Source: Cichorium intybus (lineage: Eukaryota > Streptophyta > Magnoliopsida > Asterales > Asteraceae). Taken from it: DNA of 64,000 nt. Shown piece after piece: positions 45,401-58,447 of the stretch (the stretch's first letter is position 1; the number at the start of each line of letters is the position of its first letter). The notes under the pieces are model-generated. The model searched no databases. It was not told where the DNA came from and saw nothing but the letters and a program-made list of their open reading frames with translations. The translations under genes were made by a program, and so were the position numbers. The DNA is taken from assembly GCA_023525715.1 (NCBI GenBank), contig JAKNSD010000077.1:62001-126000 (forward strand), in the 5' to 3' direction.

Positions 45401-46846
45401 CTAAAACTTAGATTGAGAGCCAAAGAAAGCAGAACAAAGATCTTTTGGATCTGGGAAATTCCAATCTTCATTAGAAGGTACTCGACTTGAACCTTCCTGA
45501 AGAATAGGAATAACCATATTTTCTATTATAGGATGTGAGCCTTCATCATTTATATGCCCAAGTAAATCAACATCTATAACAGAACCGGATGGCAAAGATT
45601 GCTGCTGTGCATGGGTCCTTGATGAAGTTTCCTCCATCTCCTCAGCCTTTCGTTTCCTGTAAACATCTCTAAAGACAGCTTGCCTAAATTTCTTTGTGGT
45701 ATCAGTCATCTTCGAACTGGAACCCTCAAATATTTCTTTTTTCTCATTTTCTATACCAAGTATTTTGTCTGCTTCATTAGGAATATTATTCAATTCCTGT
45801 TACATAAATACCTTCAGTCAATACAATCTCATGGTACTAAACTTTTGAAAAAAAAAAAAAATGCAAATTTTAACCTGAGTATTGTTAATAAGAGTTTCTA
45901 GACTCTTAAGCTGTCTTCGAGGCCATTTTGGTATGCCTAACTCCCTACAACATTTCTTCAACCGTGTTATTCCAACATTTAGTTCCCTTGCAGCTTGTTC
46001 AATGGTCTTGTCAAAATGCATGGATATTATTTCCTTAGTCAACACACGGTCAAAACCACTTTTTCTACGAAGTTCAATGGTTCTTGGACTCAAAGAATCA
46101 AATCTGGTTGTACTATTGTCATTCTGAATCATTTGAGCATTATCCTGAATTGTTAAACCAAAGATAAACTCTGGTGCAATAACATTAGTATCTGCCGTCG
46201 GCAGTAACTGTTGATTTTCAGTTACGAACTTAGGGTTTTGAAATCCCTCTAGATTTCTTTGAATCATTTGAAGCTGATTTTGATATTGAAAGCCACCCAC
46301 AAACCCAGGATTCGTTGAAGCAAACCCAATAGTGTCATCATGGATCAACTGCATTTGATCCTGATGTTGAATGTTAGTTAAAGACCCCTAATTTGTTAAA
46401 TTTACTCCACTATGCAGTAGGGGCGCGTTCATGCTTAGATGATCATCAGTAAAATCATTTACGAATGAATCTGTGCATAACATATGTTAGATAATTAAGC
46501 AAACCAGACATAAAGCTTAACAAAATGAGTTAACCTGGAGGTAAGTTTTGAGATGGCTCATAAGCAAAGCCCAAAGATAAAGGTCCTGGATCTTCTGAAA
46601 TAATACTCATCCTAGGAAAAACTTCAGGATCATTTTGAAGCTGATCCAGCGATAATATATCTGGAACACCTATACCTCACATAGTTTTAGAACAAAACAC
46701 TAGAGAAAGAAATAAGAAAATAAAGAGAGTTTAGGATAATTACCAAACTCCAATGGAGATATCTGATTTAATAGGGAGGTACCCTCTTCCGTTAGGAAAT
46801 TCCGCTCACTTTCTGACAAGTTTTCCGTATGAGATATGTTTTCCAT
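45401..46846 (-). pseudogene. RWP-RK (RKD-like) gene 2 carried antisense in X, one premature stop
   Basis: Minus-strand exons: 46846-46744, 46669-46535, 46470-45875 and 45796-45401. Introns of 74, 64 and 78 nt all have GT-AG ends and keep frame. The model has 409 codons, broken only by TAG at 46390-46388 (codon 107). An ATG 12 codons later (46354) could restart. The RWP-RK domain lies at about codons 222-274, with the signature KWPRRQ. The C-terminal part is Gln/Ser-rich and ends with an aromatic segment (DWNFPD...CSAFF) missing from gene 1. It lies in the opposite sense to X, so introns would survive passage through X RNA. A TATA box lies about 100 nt upstream. Confidence 0.75.
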
Positions 46847-46947
46847 GCCTCGATTGGAAATCTGAGATTTTATAAAAATAAACTGGTAGTAAGAAAGAAT
46901 GAGACTGAGACTGAAAAGATGTAGATACGAATGATGATACATACTCG

Positions 46948-46957
46948 TTTATATAAG
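46948..46957 (-). promoter_or_regulatory. TATA box of RWP-RK gene 2
   Basis: CTTATATAAA on the minus strand, about 100 nt before the ATG, in the same context as the gene 1 TATA box. The gene therefore travelled with its promoter. Confidence 0.55.
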
Positions 46958-47009
46958 CATCTTACAGCTGGAACTGAAAGGACAATCCGCGTCTTTATTA
47001 CCAAAAATT

Positions 47010-47187
47010 CAACCATCTATAGTAGATGCGACCTTTCGACTACCCTAAGTGCCAAAATTTTCAACATTCACTGTTTAATTCCGATAATGACATAATAACG
47101 AATATTCAATCACCTATAGTAGATGCGACCTTTCCACTACCCTAATTGTCATTTTTTTTACATTCACTGCTTAACTCCGATAAAGAC
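47010..47187. repeat. Direct duplication upstream of RWP-RK gene 2
   Basis: About 47010-47093 and 47107-47187 are diverged copies (CTATAGTAGATGCGACCTTT, then CATTCACTG and TCCGATAA). Gene 1 has one similar copy (CAGTAGATGTGACCTTT near 39040-39056), cut by the junction with Z gag. Confidence 0.75.
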
Positions 47188-47394
47188 AGGAAAAGGAAAA
47201 GACTTTTATATAAAAAAAATGTATATAGCCAAAAAGCGGAAATAATTCAAAGAACTGTTAATTAAATAATATCATAATCTGATCATAAATAATGAATTAG
47301 AATCTACTCACCTGACGTATGTACAGCTCATGGTCCACCTGTATTTTGCATAATTTATTCCTCCTATGCGTATCAGCTATAAAATGACACTACG

Positions 47395-48050
47395 TACATA
47401 CATACATACATACATACATACATACATACATACATACATACATACATACATACATACATACATACATACATACATACATACACACATATATACATACTTA
47501 CGTGCATACATACATACATACATACATACATACATACATACATACATACATACATACATACATACATACGCATATATACATATATACACATATATACATA
47601 CATAACATACATACATACATACATACGTGCATACATACATATATACATACATACACACATATACATACATACATACATACATACATACATACGTACATAC
47701 ATACATACATACATACATACATACATACACACATATATACATACTTACGTGCATACATACATACATACATACATACATACATACATACATACATACATAC
47801 GCATATATACATATATAAACATACATACATACATAACATACATACATACATACATACATACGTGCATACATACATATATACATACATACACACATATACA
47901 TACATACATACATACATACATACATAAATACATACATACATACACACACATATATACATACATACATACATACATACATACATACCTACATACATACATA
48001 TATATACATACACACATACATACATAGATACATACATACACACATACATA
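47395..48050. repeat. (ATAC)n microsatellite block with higher-order repeat
   Basis: About 650 bp of ATAC/CATA units. An irregular motif (CACACATATATACATACTTA, then CGTGC) occurs at 47481 and 47728, so a unit of about 247 bp is itself duplicated. Apparent frames here are repeat artefacts. Confidence 0.95.
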
Positions 48051-48130
48051 CAAAATCAAAGCAACCGAAAACTAGGGAACACCAAGTATGGACTAAATTT
48101 ACATAGGAACGTAAGGAACAGGTGAAATAG

Positions 48131-48215
48131 AAATACCGACATCTCTTCTTAAACACTTGAGAATCTATTCAAAGTACTAAATTTCGGGACGAAATTCTTT
48201 CTAACGGGTAGATAA
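48131..48215 (+). other. Relic of Tekay pol end and polypurine tract in X
   Basis: ACATCTCTTCTTAAACAC corresponds to the last codons of the Y polyprotein. It is followed by the shared TTTCGGGACGAAATTC and AACGGGTAGATAA just before the 3' LTR. It shows that X descends from a coding Tekay element. Confidence 0.8.
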
Positions 48216-48804
48216 TGTGACAACTGTCAAATTAGGTCAACGAAAGTCAACTCAAGTCAACCGAAACGTATGATATGTCAATATATTGAAATATAAATTT
48301 CATAACATATACAATGTATTATTTGATATTATAATACTATGTACGCAAATTCAAAACAATTATACGAACCAACGCTATTAAGTTAGATATTTTTAAAATA
48401 AAATTTTAATTATTTTCACGTCGTGAATAGTAAATAGTGAACCGTGAATAGTGACAGTGAATAGTATCTGAATAGTAAATAGTGAAACGTGAATAGTGAC
48501 AGTGAATAGTATCCGAATAGTAAATAGTAAATAGTGAACGGTAAATTACAAATTTTATATCGAAACATAGATAAAAATATGACGGTTCCAAATATATATT
48601 TATATTTGCACCAAACGTTTTATATAAAAAGTTACGATATAAAAACGGTAAGAATGTAAAACTCTTCGTAATATTACAAATTTTATATCGAAACGTAGAT
48701 AAAATTACGACGGTTCCAAATATATATTTATATTTTTACAAAACGTTATACATAAAAAGTTATAATAGAAAAACATATAATTTAACTTGAAAGCGACGTT
48801 TGAT

Positions 48805-48857
<53 letters not shown>

Positions 48858-51414
48858 CGGATGATTCAACCGACGATTTCAATTATTATTATTATTATAA
48901 TATATATAGCGGGTCCCACTTCATTATTATCCAATTTTACATATTTTACCCTTAAAAATTCATATATTCATTTTGAACCATACGTATTTAAAACGTATTG
49001 TTAAGTTTAATAATATATTGTTTTATAAAACACAAAATATACCGATACAACGGTATCGTCGATACGAACAACCTGACGTCAAAATTTCATATTATGGATA
49101 TCAGTTTTATATTTAATATTTTCTTTTTCTTTAAAAAGAAATTATATTTACATTTAAACCTCATACTTTTATTAAACTTACAACTAATACCCTTTCGGTA
49201 ATTCGTTAGAGATTTTTAGTTAAAAAGTTGATATTATTAAACTACGATTTTCGTAGATTATATTTTATTAAACAAAAATCGTTTATTTATTATAAAAACT
49301 ATTAAATCTATTTAAAGAGTATTTTAAGGGTATGTTTTGTCATAAACAAATTCTAAAAGCTATAATTATCAAATCTATATATCTTGAGGGCCGCTATACG
49401 AAAATCAATCTACTATAAATAAGAGCCTCATTTCTCTCATTTTACTCACACCACAGAATTTTGCTCTGTATATCACTAGATAGTATTGTTAGAATATTCT
49501 TCGATATATATAGATATATACGAAGAATGAGCGTTAGAAGTAGTTATTTCAGTTATAAATATAGTAAGTTCGAGTTAGGAAGAGGAAGAGTCGGGCGATC
49601 TAACAACAATCGACGACAAGATGCTAGTCGACATTGAGGTGAGTTCATACCCCTTCTTTTTACCATTATTCAAGTTTTTAGGGGAAGAATACAAGTTATA
49701 TTATAAAAATGACTATTTATGGAACATTTGCAACAATAGTAAACAAAATGCAAATTTGGTAAAACGTTATTATTATAACAATTCAATTATAATTCCAAAA
49801 ATATAATATCGATTGATCTACTTACGAGAGCGGTGTCTAGGCCGATCAATTGGGCTAGGTTGTTGGATTTCCGAAAGGCTTATACGCTGAAAGGGTCCTG
49901 CCTCCCTATTTGATCTTCTACCTGGCCGTTCTTTATTTGATAGTCATGAAATATTATATTGGAATTAATAAAGAGTAAAACCAAATTATTACACTACTAT
50001 TGTAGAAAATATCTTAAAATATGTTATTTATAATCATCTAAATAAGTTATTTCACATATATTCGTAAATATATGCTTTTTATGACAGAATACTAAAAATA
50101 AACTATTATAGGAATAGTTTGTGGATACAAAGGTTACTAAGACGTTTTAAACAAGACAAATAATTATATAAAATATATAATTATTATACATTACTATATT
50201 GTGCAAATACAAGGGTTTTTCATATACAAATATTACGTAAACAAGTTGATATACATACATTTTTGTGAGACGGGTCTTCACAAGTGCTTATTTAAGCATG
50301 ATATATAAGTCCTGCATTTATAACCAGAGTCTCGGTAAGAGAACGTGATAATTGTGTATAGATCTATACGGGATTGACAATCCCGCACCTGAACTGCTAG
50401 CTACAGTTAGACCGACGGGTCTGGGGTGACAAATGTCATAACATTCCGACGCCTGAAGAACGTCGCAGCAGGCCTACAAGGTCACAGTATGGTTATAGGA
50501 CGTCTCACATGGGAAAACAATCAACTTATTAAAATGTTTACGTGGATAAATACATACTTCAAATAGTTTTATACTAGAATACAACTTACGTTATACATTT
50601 TTAGTCTTTGGATCTTTTAAGACTACAACACATTTATAAGAAAATATTGGATTTTCTGGATTACGATACTACATTTTACAAGAAAATGGATTACTCATAC
50701 AAGTTTTATAGAATTAAAACTACATTATAACAAATTACAAATATAAGTATGGATTTACTTATACACACTGGTTTTATGGAAATTAAAACTACATTTTATC
50801 AAGATATAAATACAAGTACGATTTACTTATACATACGAGTTTTATGGAATTAAAACTACAATTCAGTAAGATACAAATAAAATACGATTTCACCTATGTA
50901 AAGGTTTTACAAAATTAGATCTACAACTAATCTACGAATAAACATGTATTCACATAATTTTCATACAAGAATGATACTATTTTCAAATATAGAATACTTA
51001 TACATTTTCAGTCTTTGGGTTTTTAAGATTACGACTCATTTATAAGAAAATATTGGATTTTCTGGTTTCAAACACTATCTCTTTACAAGGAAAAAGGATT
51101 ATGAAGTTTCTCATACAAAAATCTTATGAACTCACCAACGTAATGTTGACACTTTTTCAAACTACTTGTATTCTCAGGAAATTGATGAATCAGGTAACTA
51201 CAAGTTTTGACGATGGTTCATTATGGTATCATACTATGTATTTAATATCATATTGTTATTGGAACATATTGTATTTTGAACTCTTGTAACATTTACAATT
51301 ATGTATATGATGGATGTGTTTGCTTTGATCACTATTGTACAAACGTTGTTATGATACTGTTCATGAAGTCATCCACCCTCAGACGATTCCGCCATCGTGG
51401 TTTGGGGTGTGACA
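48216..51414 (+). repeat. 3' LTR of X
   Basis: 3199 bp. Nearly identical to the 5' LTR apart from a (TA)23 array (48808-48853) and an A-to-T type difference near 48550. It repeats all the LTR features. Confidence 0.95.
49791..49966 (+). repeat. 176-nt LTR module in the X 3' LTR
   Basis: Same as 42664-42839, offset 7127. Confidence 0.85.
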
Positions 51415-51419
51415 GTTTG

Positions 51420-51895
51420 GGAACTCTCGCCTTTGGTCCCCAGGTAAGCAAACTGGTCCCTCGGTTGATTGGGATGTATACGAATGCTTACCTAGTCAGG
51501 ACTTTCGGGCTACCGGCACCTCCCCCTTCCAGTTACTACGCGTCCATTACTTTGATCCTACCCAACTAGAGTGGATGACTTTTAATTTCCTATTAGCTCT
51601 AAGGAATATATATGTATATAAATTTTTATTTTGAAACCATTTGAGTATGTGTGTGATTTTAAGAGAAAGAAAAGAAAATTCACAAGTGTATGCATACATA
51701 TAAGTGTCGGGAATAATACGTAAGCACATAAGGGAGCAATTACCACACAAAGGTATTCCTAGGATTTTCTAAGTGCGAATTGCATGCAGTTGTGTGTGCA
51801 TTTTATAAACTAGCATACGAGAGGACCCTAGAGGCTATAGACTAGGTCAAGGAAATTAACCTAATTCCCTATAGTCAAGGGCTCTAATACCAATC
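51420..51895 (-). other. Element Z leader, LTR-proximal part, with primer binding site
   Basis: Non-coding. Next to the LTR the minus strand reads GATTGGTATTAGAGCC (51895-51880), an iMet-type PBS with one change, which sets Z in minus orientation. Confidence 0.8.
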
Positions 51896-53413
51896 TGTCA
51901 CACCCTGATCCTTGGAGAAATCGATCAAGGCGTGATATATTGTTCAAAGTCTCATGACAACTATGTTATAATATGATTAGATTCAATTAAGTACTAAGTA
52001 GGCAAACAAGATCCACAACATATAAATTCAAATTCAAATACAAACAACATTTATTACATCAAATTTAAATAGTCTTGTGGGTTTCTAAGGTATACCCTAC
52101 TTTTCATCAACTTCATTCTTCAAATCTGCATCATGGGTAAAAACAGGTCAACTACGAGAGTTGGTGAGTAATCTAGTTTTATTAAAGAAAATTGTGAGTT
52201 TGAAATATTTATAATTTGAAACTTGTTTTCTTTAGAAGTCGACAAGCAAGTATTATGATATTTTGATAAGGGTTTATAATTTTTGGACATGTGTAGCTAT
52301 TTATTATCCATTTAAACCATTAAATAATCATTAAATCAGGAAAAATAAGCAAACATTCTTACAAAAATCTGTAAATTTTGTCATGGAGTCTTTAAAATGT
52401 TAATAAGGTGCGAAAAATATAAAATCTAGTTTTTAACATACATAACTATATTTTGCAATTTATTTATCTATAACAAAATAAAATACAAAATAAGCATCAA
52501 ACAATAATATAAATGCATGAAACTTTATAAATCCACTTTACTCAATATATGGGTTGTTCCAAAATTTTCCCAGAATTTATTGACTGCAAAAAGTATTTTA
52601 TGTGAATTATTACCCTATTTTATTGCAATAATTATAGTAATTCAATAAAAATAAGTTATTTTCTGAAATTTCCAGAACTTCTTATTTTATTGATGGGATT
52701 CTGAGAAAAATCAGGTTTATATATAAAATGAGTTTTAGATATTTTGGTGGATTTAATTTGTTTCATTAATGAATTTAAAACTTTTAACAACATACCTTGA
52801 TGAATGCTTCAAGAGGGATGGAGATTTGAGTATGAGGGATTGTTCTTGGTTGGAAAATTGATATTTCTTGGAAGAATTTCGAGATTGAGAGTGAGAGAAA
52901 GAATAGAGAGGGTTTGAGTGGTGATGAGAATAATGTGTTGGGAGAAAAATGAAAGGAAAGATGATGGGAGGTGTGAGTGGGAGACCATGGGAATAACTTT
53001 TGGCTTTTGGTGGTCTTCATAATTTCCCACTAGCACAAGCATCTCTATGTAATACACTAATTAATATAAGAATTTTATAAAATTTAATGTAGAGTTTATA
53101 AAAATAGAGTTTTATAAAATATAGGTTATTATTTGATTATAACAATCTACTTTGATTTGAAGTTTAATTATAGCATTCAAGTTTCATTCTTTTAATTTAA
53201 TTAGAGCATCATACTTTGATTTAATTTTAATATGGTATCATAATTTAATTTGATTATAGTTATAACGTTATACTATGCTATATTGCTATTAACGTCAATT
53301 TATATCGTAGTGTATGTGTTTTGATCCTATTAGCGTCAAGTAATCTTGAGTAGGGTTTATTAAATTTCCAATTGGGTTGGGTTGACCCGAATCCATTTTA
53401 GGCGGATGTCACA
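51896..53413 (-). repeat. 5' LTR of Z
   Basis: 1518 bp, plus-strand ends TGTCACACCC and GGATGTCACA, followed by CCAAC. The minus strand has the box GATTACTCACCAAC (from 52173) and acceptor-like GATGCAG (ending 52126), but I see no donor complementary to the box. The first 360 bp match 23606-23968. Confidence 0.88.
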
Positions 53414-53418
53414 CCAAC
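53414..53418. other. Target site duplication of element Z (right copy, CCAAC)
   Basis: Same five bases as 23601-23605. Confidence 0.85.
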
Positions 53419-54130
53419 TATATAATTCACAACTTAGAAGATGGATGCCGTAATCTAATTGTAAATTTTATAAAGGTAGGTGAATGACGATTCACCAATT
53501 CCACCGCGGAAGATAATCAATCATATTAAGTGAAATTCCTAGATCTTTGAGATTTATTGAACTGTTCAATAGCATGTTAAATCTCGGACTATGCTCTTCC
53601 GTTTGTGACTGGGATGCCGAGGATCACAAACAAGATGTGAATGACCATGCAAATTAGCTTGGTAACCTCAATGTCGTTTATTATCTCAAATTGATGTGCT
53701 GTTAAACCACACACGCTTCATCAACAATGATAAATTTTTGAGATACCCATTACTACTATTTACCAGTCCCTATTAGTGTGCCGGTTAACTACACACGCTC
53801 CACTAATGACCAATAAAGTGTAATGTGCAATTTCATAGGTTGGTATATCTTTCACATTTTTCCTAAAGTAACTAGATTTGAGATTTTTTTATAAAATTGG
53901 TTCTAGTACTTTGATTAATACATTATACTTTAAATGAGATTAAGCGGTCCTATCATACCCGTTCTGCTAACGACCCTCCACTGATCAAGGAGCGGTGGGT
54001 GAGAGTGGACACCCATTCAACCACCATTTTATAGGCAGTTTCCTTATACCCCTTATAGACCAGCTTCATGAATGAGGCATACTAGGGATTTAACTGACCA
54101 ATTCTTATACATATATGTATTAACTTTTAA

Positions 54131-54214
<84 letters not shown>

Positions 54215-54656
54215 GTATTTTAAACTTTTAAAATATTATTGGTTTAACTATTTAAATTTTCGAAAATTAACTTTTAATTTAAAATTTAAATTTAAACCTT
54301 AATTGATTTAATATTTATCTTTTAATTAAACAATTAATTAAATAATTAAATCAGATAGGGATCACAAATTATTTAGATTAATTTAATCCTATCCTTAACC
54401 CACGATATTTCGAAAAACACATAAAGGGTTTACGGTTATTTATTTATTAATTAATCATAATTACCAAAAATAAAAAAAACCTTCTAAAACCATAATGCCT
54501 ATTTCGCAAATAAGGGTGGGGAGGGGATAGGGTTTCGAAAACCCTAACCCCCAAATCGATTAGGCCAAGATTAGGGTTTAGGTTAATTAACCCTGAATTT
54601 AAGATATAACTATTATAACAATTCAAACAGAAAACAATCAAATGCTCTGATAACAC
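53419..54656 (-). other. Copia-B leader, (TA)n array and primer binding site
   Basis: Non-coding leader, matching parts of 57384-60785 in Copia-C. A (TA)n array lies at about 54136-54211. Adjacent to the LTR the minus strand reads GTGTTATCAGAGC (54656-54644), the iMet PBS with one change. Confidence 0.8.
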
Positions 54657-56594
<1,938 letters not shown>

Positions 56595-57369
56595 TGTTGG
56601 ATTAGGTGTCTAAGCCATGACTAATAATTAGTATTTACCTAATTAATAGAAGCACCGTCCATTTGGGTTGCCCTCATAGCTGGAGGTTTGGTAGAAAATT
56701 CGGTAGAGAGAAAGATTGATTTATTATAGGATTAATAAATCAACAAGAATTAAATATATGGTTTATTAATATATTAAATTCATAATATATTAATTAGAAA
56801 CTATATTAATTAATTAGAAATTAATCTGGAATTAATTGGATTTAATTTGGTGATTAATTTAATGAATTAAAGGTGCAGGGACTGAAACTGTAATTATTCA
56901 ATAGTTGAGTAAGTGAAAGTGGGAGTGATCAGTAGAAATCGAAATCTATATAAGGATATATAGATAATTTCGATTTATATATATTGAGGATAAATAGGGT
57001 TTTGAATATAAGATAAAAGGTTTATCTTATTTGAATTCAAAAAGGTTTATCCTTAAGGCTTATCAACTGGTCATCTGGAAAACTATAAATAAGGGTCCCT
57101 GGGCACCATATTGAATTCGCCACTTTCATAATTCTCTTTGGGATTTTCGATCTGCATAACCTCTAGCTTGGGTGTGACTTCCATTTGAGGCAGGATAATT
57201 TTGCTGCTCAGCTTTCAAGAAATTAAGGTTGGTTTTTCTGTTTTGATCTTTAGTTTCTTTTATTGGCCTCTAGGTTTTTGTTATATGTTCAATTAGAAGA
57301 AAACATAGATCCTCATAGGTTGCATGTGAACTTAGGTTATTTAGTTCATGGTTTGTATAAAACCTTTCA
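56595..57369 (+). repeat. 5' LTR of Copia-C
   Basis: TGTTGGATTAGG...ACCTTTCA, 775 bp, with TATAAATAAG at 57084-57093. Directly followed by the PBS. Confidence 0.92.
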
Positions 57370-57383
57370 GTGGTATCAGAGCC
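57370..57383 (+). other. Primer binding site of Copia-C
   Basis: GTGGTATCAGAGCC, complementary to the initiator Met tRNA end. Confidence 0.92.
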
Positions 57384-58447
57384 TGTTTTGTTTTCTTGTT
57401 GAATTGCTATAACTGTTTTAGGGTTTAAGGCCTATAAACCATAATATATATATGGATCGATTTCTAGGATTAGGGTTTTGGAAACCCTAATCCCCCTTGT
57501 TAATTTCGAAAATTTCTATTAGGGTTTTAGGAGGTTTTCTATTTTTGGTAACTTTATTTGTTAATTAAATGGATAACCTTAAACCCCATTATTTGAATTC
57601 GAAATCTAGGGGGTTTAGGATAGGTTTTAATTAATTTGATTAATTTGGATAAACCTATCTTCATTTGAATTAATTTAATTAATTGTTAATTAAAAGATAA
57701 TTCAAAAGGGATTTAATTAATTTTAAACTTGCGACATTAATGGAATAAATCCAGAAAAATATTTTAAAATGTTTAAAATATTTAGATTTAATTAATTTAA
57801 TTAATTGGTAATTAAAATTGATTAAATCGATTTGAAGGTTTAATTTAATTCAAAATTTAATTGTTAAATTTGGTAAAATTAAAAGATAAACCTTGAATAT
57901 TTTAAAGGGTTTTAAAATACATCTTATATATGTTATTAAAAGTTAATACTATATATATGAGATAAATTTGGTTAGTCAAATCAATAGTAGGCCTCATTCA
58001 CGAAGCTGGTCTATAAAGTGGGTATAAGGAGACTGCCTATAAAATGGTAATTTAATGGGTGAACACTCTCACCCACCGCTCACCTGATCAGTGGAGGGTT
58101 GTTAGCCGAACAGGTTTGACAGAACCGCTTAATCATTAAAAGTATAATGATCAAAGTACTAGAACTATTTACAAAAATCCCAATCTAGTTACTTTAGGAA
58201 AAAATGTGAATTTGATGCTAACCCATGAAATTGCACATTGCACTTTATGAAACGTTGGTGGAGCGTGTGTGGTTTACCGGCACACCAATGGGGGTTCATA
58301 AAGAGTGGCAATGGGTGTATCGGGTGTTATCATTGTTGATGGAGCGTGTGTGGTTTACCGGCACATCCATTTGAGATGATAATGGACCCCGAGAGTACCA
58401 AGCTAATTTGCATGGTTATTCACACCCGGTTTGTGATCCTTGGCATC
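57384..58447 (+). other. Copia-C leader, first part
   Basis: Long non-coding leader with no gene. It contains two near copies of GGAGCGTGTGTGGTTTACCG (58260 and 58340). It breaks at GGCATC where Copia-B continues into CCAGTCACAAACGG. Confidence 0.75.

Larger units (their letters stand above)
41043..51414 (+). mobile_element. Element X: young Tekay-derived element carrying an RWP-RK gene
   Basis: LTRs 41043-44287 and 48216-51414, perfect GTTTG duplication (41038-41042 and 51415-51419), iMet-type PBS and polypurine tract. On reading, the LTRs differ by (TA)n length and about one substitution in 3.15 kb, so the insertion is recent. The 3.9-kb interior has Tekay leader sequence at one end and a scrap of the pol end at the other, but no gag or pol. 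Instead it holds RWP-RK gene 2 in antisense and an (ATAC)n block. It must have been moved by proteins from another element. Confidence 0.93.

Noticed and set aside
45401..46846. Gene 2 as a functional intact gene
   Set aside because: In-frame TAG at 46390-46388 in exon 3; only a restart at 46354 could give a domain-containing product.
47395..48050. Possible CRISPR-like array because of regular repeats
   Set aside because: Units are 4 bp without spacers; a microsatellite in a plant genome.
47366..48059. Long ORFs on both strands rich in Tyr/Ile/His/Thr or Met/Tyr/Val/Cys repeats
   Set aside because: Pure translation of the (ATAC)n microsatellite; all frames are open for that reason.
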